The translations under genes and the position numbers were made by a program. This document shows, piece after piece, positions 7,686 to 16,017 of a stretch of 64,000 nucleotides of DNA. The notes under the pieces were generated by a model that was not told where the DNA came from, made no database searches, and saw only the letters and a list, made by a program, of their open reading frames with translations. The stretch is from NCBI GenBank assembly GCA_900468625.1, contig UBUL01000037.1, positions 1 to 64,000 on the forward strand. The letters run 5' to 3'. The number at the start of each line of letters is the position of its first letter. Position 1 is the first letter of the stretch. This stretch comes from Hyphomicrobiales bacterium. Lineage in GTDB: Bacteria; Pseudomonadota; Alphaproteobacteria; Rhizobiales; Rhizobiaceae.

Positions 7686-8219
7686 TCAGTTTCCCTTGGC
7701 CGAGACGACGGGCAGATTGATGTCGACCATGCCTGCCTTGTCGAACATCAGCATGACCGGCACCGTGCCGCCCTGCTTGAACGGCATCTTCACCTGCTTG
7801 AACATCATGTGCATCGTGTTGGGCGCAAGCGTCACCGTCGCGCCGGCGGGGATGGCGATGCCACCCTTGATTTCGCGCATCTTCATGATCTCGCCCTCCA
7901 TCTTCATCTCATGCAGTTCCACCTTGCCGGCGGACGAAGAGGTCACGGAAGCCAGCTTGTCGTCGCTCTTGCCCGCGTTGTGGATGGTGATGTAACCGCC
8001 GCCGACCGGCTGGCCGGGAAGCATGGCACGAACATAACCGCCGCTGATGTCGAGATCGCCGAGCTTGGCGCCAGCAGAGCCGGAAGGTGCCGCAGCCGCA
8101 TCCGTACGCATCCCCGGCATGGATTTCATCGCGCCGCTGTCCTGTGCCATTGCCCGATCAAGGGACAGAGAAAATGCGGTGATGGAAATCAGCAATGCGG
8201 CGATATGGTTGTGGTTCAT
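7686..8219 (-). CDS. Periplasmic copper chaperone, PCuAC family
   Basis: A 177-residue exported protein. A Sec signal peptide covers roughly residues 1-24 (ending AMAQ), followed by a Met/Gly-rich stretch and the PCuAC domain. Copper ligands fit the family pattern: HEMKMEGEIMKM supplies His and Met, and TMHMMF supplies the C-terminal His/Met pair. PCuAC proteins deliver Cu(I) to cytochrome oxidase or otherwise handle periplasmic copper. ATG 8219 has GGAG at a proper distance, whereas the ATG six bases upstream touches it. It is not next to SCO or oxidase genes here, so the recipient is unknown. Confidence 0.87.
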   Translation of the reverse strand: MNHNHIAALLISITAFSLSLDRAMAQDSGAMKSMPGMRTDAAAAPSGSAGAKLGDLDISGGYVRAMLPGQPVGGGYITIHNAGKSDDKLASVTSSSAGKVELHEMKMEGEIMKMREIKGGIAIPAGATVTLAPNTMHMMFKQVKMPFKQGGTVPVMLMFDKAGMVDINLPVVSAKGN

Positions 8220-8364
8220 CTTCATCTCCTGCCCGGCTCTTTGATCGAGCAAAAAGGGATAACCGCTCTGATGGTTGTTGCAAAGGCCCGCAACCATTGC
8301 CAAACGCAGGATTGATCGGCGCGACAAAAATTTGTTCAGCGGCGACATTTGCCCCTTGCCATCT

Positions 8365-8391
8365 TTGACCGGGACCGGATAATGGCTATCG
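8365..8391 (+). promoter_or_regulatory. Possible promoter of the gcv operon
   Basis: TTGACC (8365-8370) is followed after 15 bases by CTATCG (8386-8391), close to the rhizobial housekeeping pattern CTTGAC-N17-CTATAT but with short spacing. It sits immediately upstream of the glycine riboswitch, where the operon promoter must be. This is a reading by eye only. Confidence 0.35.
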
Positions 8392-8398
8392 ACCTTGT

Positions 8399-8550
8399 TG
8401 GGAGAATCCGGCGCGAGCCGGTGCCGAAGGAGCAACCGCCCCGGAAACTCTCAGGCCAAAGGACCAGCAAGGGGCAGACGGAACTCTGGAGAGAAGCGCG
8501 CAAGCGTTCGCCGAAGGGATAACAATCTCAGGCAAACAGACAGAGGGGGC
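8399..8550 (+). promoter_or_regulatory. Tandem glycine riboswitch
   Basis: Two consecutive glycine aptamers precede gcvT. The first has GGGAGA near 8400, GCCGAAGGAGCAA, then AACTCTCAGGC and AAAGGACCAGCAAGGGG. The second repeats the pattern with CTCTGGAGAGA, GCCGAAGGGATAACAATC and TCAGGCAAACAGACAGAGG. The GCCGAAGG and CTCAGGCAAA blocks are the conserved aptamer cores. Glycine binding activates downstream gcv expression, letting excess glycine feed one-carbon metabolism. Boundaries are approximate. Confidence 0.93.
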
Positions 8551-8624
8551 TCATCGTCAGGCGCGTTTGCGCCGAAATTGTGAGCTCTGCGCTTCGAAAC
8601 GAGCGCAAACCCCGGAGGCGTCAT

Positions 8625-9761
8625 TTGGACGAGACCGCTGCCCTCAAGACCACCCCCCTTCATGCCCTGCATGTGTCGCTCGGTGCCCGCATGGTGCCTT
8701 TCGCGGGCTACGACATGCCCGTGCAATATGCGCCGGGCGTGCTGAAGGAACATCTTTGGACACGATCCTCTGCCGGCCTGTTCGACGTGTCGCACATGGG
8801 TCAGGTGACCATCCGCGCCCGTTCCGGCAAATATGAGGATGCGGCATTGGCACTCGAGAGCCTGGTGCCTGTCGATATTCTCGGCCTCGCCGAAAATCGC
8901 CAGCGCTATGGCTTCTTCACCGACGACAAGGGCGGCATCCTCGACGATCTGATGATCGCCCATATGGACGATTATCTTTTCGTCGTCGTGAATGCCGCTT
9001 GCAAAGAGCAGGATTTCAAACATCTTCAAGACCATATCGGCGATATCTGCGAAATTACATTACTTGATCGCGCCCTCGTTGCGCTGCAGGGGCCGCGCGC
9101 CGTCGACGTGCTTGCCGAGCTCTGGGCCGATATCGCCTATATGAAATTTATGGACATGCGCCATTGCCGCCTTCACGATGTCTCCTGCCTTGTATCGCGC
9201 TCCGGCTACAGCGGCGAAGACGGTTTTGAAATTTCCGTCCCGGCCGACAAGGCCGAGGATATCGCCAAACGGCTGCTGGAGCATCCGGACGTGCAGCCCA
9301 TCGGCCTCGGCGCCCGCGATTCACTTCGCCTGGAAGCCGGCCTCTGCCTCTATGGCAACGACATCGACCGGACGACGACGCCGACCGAAGCTGCGCTCGA
9401 ATGGGCCATCCAAAAGGCCCGCAAGACCGGCGGCGCACGCGCAGGCGGCTTTCCCGGCGCAAGCCGTATTCTTACCGAACTCGACGGCGGCGCCTCACGC
9501 CGCCGCGTCGGGCTGAAGCCCGAGGGCAAGGCGCCGGTGCGCGGCCATGCCAAGCTCTACGCCGATGCCGAAGGCAAGACGGAGATCGGCGAGGTCACGT
9601 CAGGCGGTTTCGGCCCGAGTGTCGAAGCTCCGGTAGCCATGGGTTACGTGCCGACCGAATTCGCCGCATCCGGCACCACCGTTTACGCCGAGGTACGCGG
9701 TAAATACCTGCCCGTCGCCGTCAGCGCCCTGCCTTTCATCAAGCCTACCTACAAGCGTTGA
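8625..9761 (+). CDS. gcvT: Glycine cleavage system T protein (aminomethyltransferase)
   Basis: A 378-residue T protein, which transfers the aminomethyl carbon from lipoylated H protein to tetrahydrofolate and releases ammonia. N-terminal LHALHVSLGARMVPFAGYDMPVQY and FDVSHMGQ, central SRSGYSGEDGFEIS, and GLGARDSLRLEAGLCLYGND with its folate-binding residues are all present. The reading frame is open further upstream, but TTG 8625 is preferred because GGAGG (8614-8618) precedes it and rhizobial T proteins start at this DETAALKTTPLHAL segment. It is the first gene of gcvTHP, under the glycine riboswitch. Confidence 0.94.
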   Translation: MDETAALKTTPLHALHVSLGARMVPFAGYDMPVQYAPGVLKEHLWTRSSAGLFDVSHMGQVTIRARSGKYEDAALALESLVPVDILGLAENRQRYGFFTDDKGGILDDLMIAHMDDYLFVVVNAACKEQDFKHLQDHIGDICEITLLDRALVALQGPRAVDVLAELWADIAYMKFMDMRHCRLHDVSCLVSRSGYSGEDGFEISVPADKAEDIAKRLLEHPDVQPIGLGARDSLRLEAGLCLYGNDIDRTTTPTEAALEWAIQKARKTGGARAGGFPGASRILTELDGGASRRRVGLKPEGKAPVRGHAKLYADAEGKTEIGEVTSGGFGPSVEAPVAMGYVPTEFAASGTTVYAEVRGKYLPVAVSALPFIKPTYKR

Positions 9762-9786
9762 ACGTTTTTTCCCAGAGAGGATTCCC

Positions 9787-10149
9787 ATGCTGAAATTCAC
9801 TGAAGAACATGAGTGGCTGAAGGTCGAAGGCGATGTCGCAACCGTCGGCATCACGACGCATGCCGCCGAGCAGCTCGGCGATCTCGTTTTCGTTGAATTG
9901 CCCGAAGTCGGCGCCAGCTTCTCCAAAGGCGACGACGCCGCAACCGTCGAATCCGTCAAGGCAGCCTCAGAGGTCTATTGTCCGCTCGACGGAGAGATCA
10001 CCGAAGTCAACGAAGCCATCACCGCCGATCCGGCGCTCGTCAATTCCGATCCGATGGGTGCGGGCTGGTTCTTCAAGCTCAAGCTGAAGAATGCGAGCGA
10101 TATCGATGCTCTTCTTGATGAATCCGGTTACAAGGAGCTGATCGGGTAA
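9787..10149 (+). CDS. gcvH: Glycine cleavage system H protein
   Basis: A 120-residue lipoyl carrier that shuttles the aminomethyl group between the P, T and L proteins. The lipoylation site is Lys58 within ESVKAASEVY, and LPEVGASF and the C-terminal GWFFKLKLKN are typical. AGAGAGG precedes the ATG. The stop codon overlaps the gcvP start (TAATG), so the two are translationally coupled. Confidence 0.96.
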   Translation: MLKFTEEHEWLKVEGDVATVGITTHAAEQLGDLVFVELPEVGASFSKGDDAATVESVKAASEVYCPLDGEITEVNEAITADPALVNSDPMGAGWFFKLKLKNASDIDALLDESGYKELIG

Positions 10150-13013
10150 TGACGACGCCTACGGAATTCACGTTCACCGACTACCAGCCATACGATTTCG
10201 CCAATCGCCGCCATATCGGCCCGTCTCCTTCGGAGATGACCGATATGCTCAAGGTGATCGGCTACAAGAGCCTCGACGGGCTGATCGACGCGACGCTGCC
10301 GCCGGCGATCCGCCAGAAGGTACCGCTCGCCTGGGACGCCCCGATGACGGAGCGCGAGGCGCTCGACAGGCTGCGAGAGACCGCCAACAAGAACAAGGTT
10401 CTCGTCTCGCTCATTGGCCAGGGCTATTACGGAACCATCACGCCACCCGTCATTCAGCGCAACATTCTGGAAAACCCGGCCTGGTATACGGCCTATACAC
10501 CCTACCAGCCGGAGATCAGCCAGGGTCGCCTCGAAGCTCTCTTGAACTACCAGACGATGATCAGCGACCTCACCGGTCTCGATGTCGCCAACGCCTCTTT
10601 GCTCGATGAAGCAACCGCTGCGGCCGAAGGCATGGCGATGGCGGAACGCGTCGCAAAGTCCAAGGCGAAGGCCTTCTTCGTCGATGCCGCCTGCCATCCG
10701 CAGACAATCGCGTTGATCAGGACCCGCGCCGAGCCTCTCGGCTGGACCGTCATCGTCGGCAATCCCTTTACCGATCTCGATCCGGTCGACGTGTTCGGCG
10801 CGATCTTCCAGTATCCGGGCACGCATGGTCATATCAACGACTTCGGCGGCCTGATCTCGCGCCTGCACCAGACCGGCGCCATCGCCGTCATGGCAGCCGA
10901 TCTCCTGGCATTGACCCTGCTGAAATCCCCAGGCGAAATGGGCGCGGATATTGCCATCGGCTCCTCACAGCGCTTCGGCGTTCCGGTTGGATATGGCGGG
11001 CCGCACGCGGCCTATATGGCCGTCAAGGACGATTACAAGCGCTCCATGCCCGGCCGCCTCGTCGGTGTTTCCATCGACGCGCGCGGCAATCGCGCCTATC
11101 GCCTGTCGCTGCAGACCCGCGAACAGCATATCCGCCGCGAAAAGGCGACGTCGAACATTTGCACCGCCCAGGTGCTGCTCGCCGTCATGGCCTCCATGTA
11201 CGCGGTCTTCCACGGTCCGCAGGGCCTGAAGGCCATTGCCCAGCAGGTACACCAAAAGGCCGTCCTGATGGCCAAAGGCCTGGAAAAGCTCGGTTACACC
11301 GTCGAACCGGAAAACTTCTTCGACACGATCACGGTCGAAGTCGGCCATATGCAAGGCCTCGTCCTGCGCGCGGCCGTTGCCGAAGGCGTGAACCTGCGCA
11401 AGGTCGGCGAAACGAAGATCGGCATCAGCCTCGACGAGCGGACCCGCCCGGCGACCGTGGAAGCCGTCTGGCGCGCATTCGGCGGCAATTTCCGCATCGC
11501 CGATTTCGAACCGTCCTACCGCCTGCCGAAGGCTCTGCTGCGCACCAGCGAATACCTGACGCATCCGATCTTCCACATGAACCGTGCCGAAAGCGAGATG
11601 ACGCGCTACATCCGTCGTCTCTCCGACCGCGACCTGGCGCTCGACCGTTCGATGATCCCGCTCGGCTCCTGCACCATGAAGCTGAACGCCACGGCGGAAA
11701 TGCTGCCGATCACATGGCCGGAATTCTCCGACATCCATCCTTTCGTGCCGGCCGACCAGGCGCTCGGCTACCGCGAAATGATCGACGATCTGACGGACAA
11801 GCTCTGCGCCATTACCGGCTATGACACCTTCTCCATGCAGCCGAACTCCGGCGCGCAGGGCGAATATGCCGGCCTGCTGACCATCCGCAACTACCATATC
11901 GCCAAAGGCCAGGGTCACCGCGACATCTGCCTCATCCCAACGTCTGCGCACGGAACCAACCCCGCCTCGGCGCAGATGGCGGGCATGAAGGTCGTGGTCG
12001 TCAAGGTCGGCGACAATGGCGATATCGACATGGCCGATTTCCGCGCCAAGACCGAACAATATGCCGACAGCCTCTCCTGCTGCATGATCACCTATCCTTC
12101 GACGCACGGCGTTTTCGAAGAAACGGTGAAGGAGATCTGCGATCTCGTGCACACGCATGGCGGCCAGGTCTATCTCGACGGCGCCAACATGAACGCCATG
12201 GTCGGCCTCTCGCGTCCGGGCGATATCGGCTCCGATGTCAGCCATCTGAACCTGCACAAGACCTTCTGCATCCCGCATGGCGGCGGCGGTCCCGGCATGG
12301 GTCCGATCGGCGTCAAGGCGCATCTGACGCCTCACCTGCCCGGCCACCCGGAAACGGACGGCCGCAGCGGTGCCGTATCGGCGGCAGCCTTCGGTTCGGC
12401 CTCCATCCTGCCGATCTCCTGGAGCTACTGCCTGATGATGGGCGGCGAAGGCCTGACGCAGGCGACGAAGGTGGCGATCCTCAACGCCAACTATATCGCC
12501 GCGCGGCTGAAGGGCGCCTATGACGTGCTCTACAAGTCCAAGGACGGCCGCGTCGCGCATGAGTGCATCATCGACACGCGCCCGCTGGTCGCAAGCGCCG
12601 GCGTGACGGTCGACGATATCGCCAAGCGCCTGATCGACTGCGGTTTCCACGCGCCGACCATGAGCTGGCCGGTCGCCGGCACGCTGATGATCGAGCCGAC
12701 CGAATCAGAAACCAAGGCCGAGCTCGACCGCTTCTGCGAAGCGATGCTGGCAATCCGGGAGGAAGCCCGCGCCATCGAACAGGGACGGATGGACAAGGCC
12801 AACAATCCGCTGAAGAACGCTCCGCATACGGTGGAAGACCTCGTCGGCGAATGGGATCGCCCCTATTCGCGCGAACAGGCCTGCTTCCCGCCCGGCGCCT
12901 TCCGCGTGGATAAATATTGGTCGCCGGTCAATCGCATCGACAACGTCTACGGCGACCGCAACCTGATCTGCACCTGCCCGCCGCTGGAATCCTACGCCGA
13001 AGCCGCGGAATAG
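10149..13013 (+). CDS. gcvP: Glycine dehydrogenase (decarboxylating), P protein
   Basis: A 954-residue single-chain PLP enzyme that decarboxylates glycine and loads the aminomethyl group onto H protein. The N-terminal half begins with FANRHIGPS and contains LLDEATAAAEGMAM. The C-terminal half contains the cofactor-binding SHLNLHKTFCIPHGGGGPGM, with PLP-binding Lys704, and IPLGSCTMKLN. Length fits the homodimeric type rather than the split GcvPA/GcvPB type. It closes the gcvTHP operon and is followed by two hairpins. Confidence 0.97.
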   Translation: MTTPTEFTFTDYQPYDFANRRHIGPSPSEMTDMLKVIGYKSLDGLIDATLPPAIRQKVPLAWDAPMTEREALDRLRETANKNKVLVSLIGQGYYGTITPPVIQRNILENPAWYTAYTPYQPEISQGRLEALLNYQTMISDLTGLDVANASLLDEATAAAEGMAMAERVAKSKAKAFFVDAACHPQTIALIRTRAEPLGWTVIVGNPFTDLDPVDVFGAIFQYPGTHGHINDFGGLISRLHQTGAIAVMAADLLALTLLKSPGEMGADIAIGSSQRFGVPVGYGGPHAAYMAVKDDYKRSMPGRLVGVSIDARGNRAYRLSLQTREQHIRREKATSNICTAQVLLAVMASMYAVFHGPQGLKAIAQQVHQKAVLMAKGLEKLGYTVEPENFFDTITVEVGHMQGLVLRAAVAEGVNLRKVGETKIGISLDERTRPATVEAVWRAFGGNFRIADFEPSYRLPKALLRTSEYLTHPIFHMNRAESEMTRYIRRLSDRDLALDRSMIPLGSCTMKLNATAEMLPITWPEFSDIHPFVPADQALGYREMIDDLTDKLCAITGYDTFSMQPNSGAQGEYAGLLTIRNYHIAKGQGHRDICLIPTSAHGTNPASAQMAGMKVVVVKVGDNGDIDMADFRAKTEQYADSLSCCMITYPSTHGVFEETVKEICDLVHTHGGQVYLDGANMNAMVGLSRPGDIGSDVSHLNLHKTFCIPHGGGGPGMGPIGVKAHLTPHLPGHPETDGRSGAVSAAAFGSASILPISWSYCLMMGGEGLTQATKVAILNANYIAARLKGAYDVLYKSKDGRVAHECIIDTRPLVASAGVTVDDIAKRLIDCGFHAPTMSWPVAGTLMIEPTESETKAELDRFCEAMLAIREEARAIEQGRMDKANNPLKNAPHTVEDLVGEWDRPYSREQACFPPGAFRVDKYWSPVNRIDNVYGDRNLICTCPPLESYAEAAE

Positions 13014-13025
13014 GTTTTTTTGAAA

Positions 13026-13052
13026 AAGCGAAGCGGTTCAGTCGCTTCGCTT
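13026..13052 (+). terminator. Hairpin just after gcvP
   Basis: AAGCGAAGCG (13026-13035) pairs perfectly with CGCTTCGCTT (13043-13052) across a 7-base loop. No T-run follows on the plus strand, but A/T-rich flanks on the other side would give a T-run for minus-strand transcripts. It may stabilise the 3' end or act together with the next hairpin. Confidence 0.6.
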
Positions 13053-13088
13053 GCAATAGACATAAATCTATCGCGAAACTTGTCTATG

Positions 13089-13124
13089 AAAACGCCGCGC
13101 ATCCGTTCGGATGCGCGGCGTTTT
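13089..13124 (+). terminator. Strong bidirectional terminator after gcvP
   Basis: AAAACGCCGCGCATCC (13089-13104) and GGATGCGCGGCGTTTT (13109-13124) form a 16-pair stem around a GTTC loop. The stem ends in A4/T4, so it can work on both strands. It is the probable transcription end of gcvTHP. Confidence 0.85.
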
Positions 13125-13439
13125 CGATGACGCGACAATGGGGCCTTGGAATTCAGATTTATGCCGGAACAGCCGGAATTTCATTTCGTTGCCGGACAAG
13201 CGGAACGTGCTTTCGCACAGCTGCTTCTCCTGCATGGGAACGGCAGGGATGAAACCGTGCTTGGTCATTTCCGACGAGCTCGATCAGCGGCGCGAGCTTG
13301 GCGATGCGAAAATCATGAAAAATCAATTTGAAAATGCCGGCGCGGATGTCATCGCGCATTTGCTGGCGACCGGTCACGATCTTCATCAGCACGAGATCGT
13401 GCATCATCCGCGATTGGCTCATACGGAAAGGCATATGAC
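13125..13439. other. Interval without a supported gene
   Basis: About 315 bases between the gcv terminator and the antitoxin-like gene. Short open frames exist on both strands, including a 91-codon one on the minus strand (13159-13434), but none has a recognisable domain. The minus frame would start only six bases from the divergent antitoxin start, leaving no room for a promoter. Some of this could be a decayed partner gene, but I cannot show that. Confidence 0.4.
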
Positions 13440-13730
13440 ATGGACCAAGAGAATTCCCTGAGCCCGGACAACCCCGACAGCTATATCGCAGCCGCCTTCG
13501 AAACGGACGATCCGGCGTCGATCGCCAAGGCTTTGGGCGAAGTCGCCCGCACGCGCAACATGAGCAAGCTCGCCAAGGACGTCGGTATGAACCGCTCGGC
13601 GCTCTATCGCGCGCTCAGCGGTGATGGAAATCCGGAATTCGCAACAATCCTGAAAGTCGTTAAAGCGCTCGGCCTCAGGCTGACGCCGGTGCCGGCCGCG
13701 TGTTTACTGCAGCCACAGCGCCAGCATTAG
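13440..13730 (+). CDS. HI1420/HigA-like addiction-module antitoxin, apparently without toxin
   Basis: A 96-residue DNA-binding protein. Residues 23-82 match the 'addiction module antidote' family encoded downstream of HI1419/RelE-like toxins: DDPASIAKALGEVAR, then the helix-turn-helix MSKLAKDVGMNRSALYRALS (41-60), then NPEFATILKVVKALGLRLT. A GGAAAGG ribosome site precedes the ATG. The toxin gene that normally lies immediately upstream is not detectable. The C-terminal tail CLLQPQRQH looks non-conserved. It may be a solitary regulator or the remnant of a decayed module. Confidence 0.8.
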   Translation: MDQENSLSPDNPDSYIAAAFETDDPASIAKALGEVARTRNMSKLAKDVGMNRSALYRALSGDGNPEFATILKVVKALGLRLTPVPAACLLQPQRQH

Positions 13731-13902
13731 CCGCCATCACTGTGATCAATGTATAAGACCCATGCCCAATGCCGCCATAAAATCCCCTCGCTCGCCTGTC
13801 GGCTTTGTCCAGCTCAGCCGGTTGATCAGGAAGGGGCAGAAACCTAGCCTTGCGGCGCTCAGAGCAGGAAACGCTGCGAGGGGAAATACAGCGATATCTG
13901 CT

Positions 13903-14292
13903 TTAAGCGGGCTGGGCGGCCTGACGCTGAGCCGCGAGGGCAGCGAGATCGGCGGGCTTCAGCTCGACGGATTCGCCGCAGCCGCAAGCGGATGTCTGGT
14001 TCGGATTGGTGAAGATAAAGCCCGAGCGCAAGGTTGTGGTTTCGAAATCCATTTCCGTACCCAGCAGATAAAGCACTGCCGACGGCTCGACCCAGACCTT
14101 CGCGCCATCGCGCTCGATCAGGTCATCCTTTGGGTTCGGCTCTGTCACCAGGTCGATGGTATATTCCATGCCGGCGCAACCGCCCTTTTTGATGCCGACG
14201 CGAACGCCCTTGGCATCGGGACCGGAGTTTTCGACGATTGCCTTGACGCGGGCTGCTGCCGCGTCCGTCATGCTCATGACTGAAAAGCCCAT
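13903..14292 (-). CDS. sufA: A-type Fe-S cluster carrier SufA/IscA
   Basis: A 129-residue A-type carrier with the three cluster-ligand cysteines Cys39 (GGCAGMEY), Cys103 and Cys105 (SACGCGES). It receives clusters from the SufBCD scaffold and passes them to apoproteins. It is the last gene of the suf operon. The start at 14292 has GGAAGGAG about nine bases upstream; an earlier in-frame start would put that site inside the gene. Confidence 0.92.
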   Translation of the reverse strand: MGFSVMSMTDAAAARVKAIVENSGPDAKGVRVGIKKGGCAGMEYTIDLVTEPNPKDDLIERDGAKVWVEPSAVLYLLGTEMDFETTTLRSGFIFTNPNQTSACGCGESVELKPADLAALAAQRQAAQPA

Positions 14293-14368
14293 GGGCTCAT
14301 TCTCCTTCCGCAACCGGGGTCAAGATCCGGTGCTTCGAGTCTCAATGTAAAGCCGGCGGCCTGAGGCT

Positions 14369-14749
14369 TCAATACCAGCCGACGGCAACCTGCGCTTCTT
14401 CCGACATGCGATCCGGCGTCCACGGCGGGTCGAAAGTCATGCTGACCTCCACACCGGAAACGCCTTCGACGGCGCCGACGGCATTTTCCACCCAGCCCGG
14501 CATCTCGCCGGCAACCGGGCAGCCGGGTGCCGTCAGCGTCATGACGATCTTCACCATGCGGTCATCTTCGATATCGATCTTGTAGACCAGGCCGAGTTCG
14601 AAGATATCGGCGGGAATTTCCGGGTCATAAACCGTTTTCAGCGCGGAGATGATGTCGTCGCTGAGGCGTGCCAGTTCATCTTCGGGAATGCTGGAATGCA
14701 CGATCCCTTCGCGTACGTCGATCTTCTGTTCGCTTTCGTCGAGTGACAT
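14369..14749 (-). CDS. SUF-associated DUF59/MIP18-family protein (SufT-like)
   Basis: A 126-residue protein with the DUF59 domain: DPEIPADIFELGLVY from residue 42 and TLTAPGCPVAGEMP with the conserved Cys77, then VSMTFDPPWTPDRMS. Related proteins (SufT, PaaD, eukaryotic CIA2/MIP18) help mature Fe-S proteins. It lies between sufS and sufA in the same direction, only 11 bases after sufS, which supports a role in cluster assembly. The exact step is not established. Confidence 0.9.
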   Translation of the reverse strand: MSLDESEQKIDVREGIVHSSIPEDELARLSDDIISALKTVYDPEIPADIFELGLVYKIDIEDDRMVKIVMTLTAPGCPVAGEMPGWVENAVGAVEGVSGVEVSMTFDPPWTPDRMSEEAQVAVGWY

Positions 14750-14760
14750 CGCTTGCCTCC

Positions 14761-16002
14761 TCAGGCAAAGAATTTCCGTGCATATTCCAGCGCGTCAGCC
14801 AAGGCATCCACCTCGGCTCGCGTATTGTACATGCCGAACGATGCACGGCATGTGGAGGTGACGCCGAAGCGTTTCAAGAGCGGCTGGGCGCAATGCGTGC
14901 CGGCACGAACCGCTACACCCTGGCGATCGATCACCATCGAGACGTCGTGGGAGTGAATTCCCGCAAGCTCGAAGGAGAAGATGCCGCCCTTGCCGGGGGC
15001 CGTGCCGATGACGCGCAGCGAATTGATATCGCGCAGCCGCTCCGCCGCGTAGGCGGCAAGGTCGGCCTCATGCCGTGCAATCGCGTCCCGGCCGATACCG
15101 TCCATATAGTCGAGCGCATAGCCAAGGCCGATCGCCTGAACGATCGGCGGCGTTCCCGCTTCGAAGCGATGCGGCGGATCATTGTAGGTGACGTTTTCCT
15201 CGGTGACGTCGAAGATCATTTCGCCGCCTCCCTGGAAAGGGCGCATCTCGGCGAGCCGCTCTTTCTTGCCGTAGAGCACGCCGATACCCGAGGGACCATA
15301 CAGCTTATGGCCGGTCATGACGTACCAGTCGCAATCGATATCCTGCACGTCGACGGGCATATGCACCGCGCCCTGCGAACCGTCGATCAGGACGGGAATG
15401 CCGCGCTCATGGGCGATGCGGCAGACTTGCTTCACCGGAACGACCGTTCCGAGCGCGTTCGACATATGCGTGATGGCGACGAGCTTGGTGCGCTCCGTCA
15501 GGCTCCTCTCGAAATCCTCGATATGGAATGCACCTTCATCGTCAACCGGCACCCATGTAAGCTTCGCACCCTGCCGTTCGCGGATGAAATGCCAGGGAAC
15601 GATATTGGAGTGATGCTCCATGATGGAGACGACGATCTCGTCGCCCTCGCCGATCTTCGGCATGCCCCAGCCGTAGGCGACCGTGTTGATCGCTTCCGTC
15701 GAGTTCTTGGTGAAGACGATATCGTCGATGGACGGCGCATTCAGGAAGCGGCGCACCTTCTCGCGTGCCGCTTCATAGGCTTCCGTAGCCGCATTGGACA
15801 GGAAGTGCAGGCCGCGATGCACATTCGCATATTCGTTGGAATAAGCATGCGAGATGGCGTCGATGACGACCTGCGGCTTCTGTGCCGATGCGCCGTTGTC
15901 GAGATAGACAAGCGGCTTGCCATGCACCGTCTTCGCCAGGATCGGGAAATCCCGGCGAATGGCTTCGACGTCATAGGCCGTTGCCGGCACGATCTTGTCC
16001 AC
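14761..16002 (-). CDS. sufS: Cysteine desulfurase SufS (group II)
   Basis: A 413-residue PLP enzyme that removes sulfur from cysteine as an enzyme persulfide for the SufBCD scaffold. PLP-binding Lys233 is in MTGHKLYGPSGIGVLYGK, and catalytic Cys371 is in RAGTHCAQPLL, the group II signature. I chose GTG 16002 rather than TTG 16017: GGAGG lies eight bases upstream of the GTG and inside the longer version. It begins 16 bases after sufD. No sufE or sufU gene is seen, so its sulfur acceptor must be encoded elsewhere or be unnecessary. Confidence 0.93.
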   Translation of the reverse strand: MDKIVPATAYDVEAIRRDFPILAKTVHGKPLVYLDNGASAQKPQVVIDAISHAYSNEYANVHRGLHFLSNAATEAYEAAREKVRRFLNAPSIDDIVFTKNSTEAINTVAYGWGMPKIGEGDEIVVSIMEHHSNIVPWHFIRERQGAKLTWVPVDDEGAFHIEDFERSLTERTKLVAITHMSNALGTVVPVKQVCRIAHERGIPVLIDGSQGAVHMPVDVQDIDCDWYVMTGHKLYGPSGIGVLYGKKERLAEMRPFQGGGEMIFDVTEENVTYNDPPHRFEAGTPPIVQAIGLGYALDYMDGIGRDAIARHEADLAAYAAERLRDINSLRVIGTAPGKGGIFSFELAGIHSHDVSMVIDRQGVAVRAGTHCAQPLLKRFGVTSTCRASFGMYNTRAEVDALADALEYARKFFA

Positions 16003-16017
16003 GAGCTTTGCCTCCAA

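Noticed and set aside
10965..12650. 561-codon open frame opposite gcvP
   Set aside because: It is fully antisense to a well-supported gene, with no domain and His/Asp/Arg-rich composition.
13159..13434. 91-codon minus-strand frame between gcvP and the antitoxin-like gene
   Set aside because: Its composition is fairly protein-like, but its start would be six bases from the divergent gene's start, leaving no promoter, and no family is recognisable. It is kept only as part of the unassigned interval.
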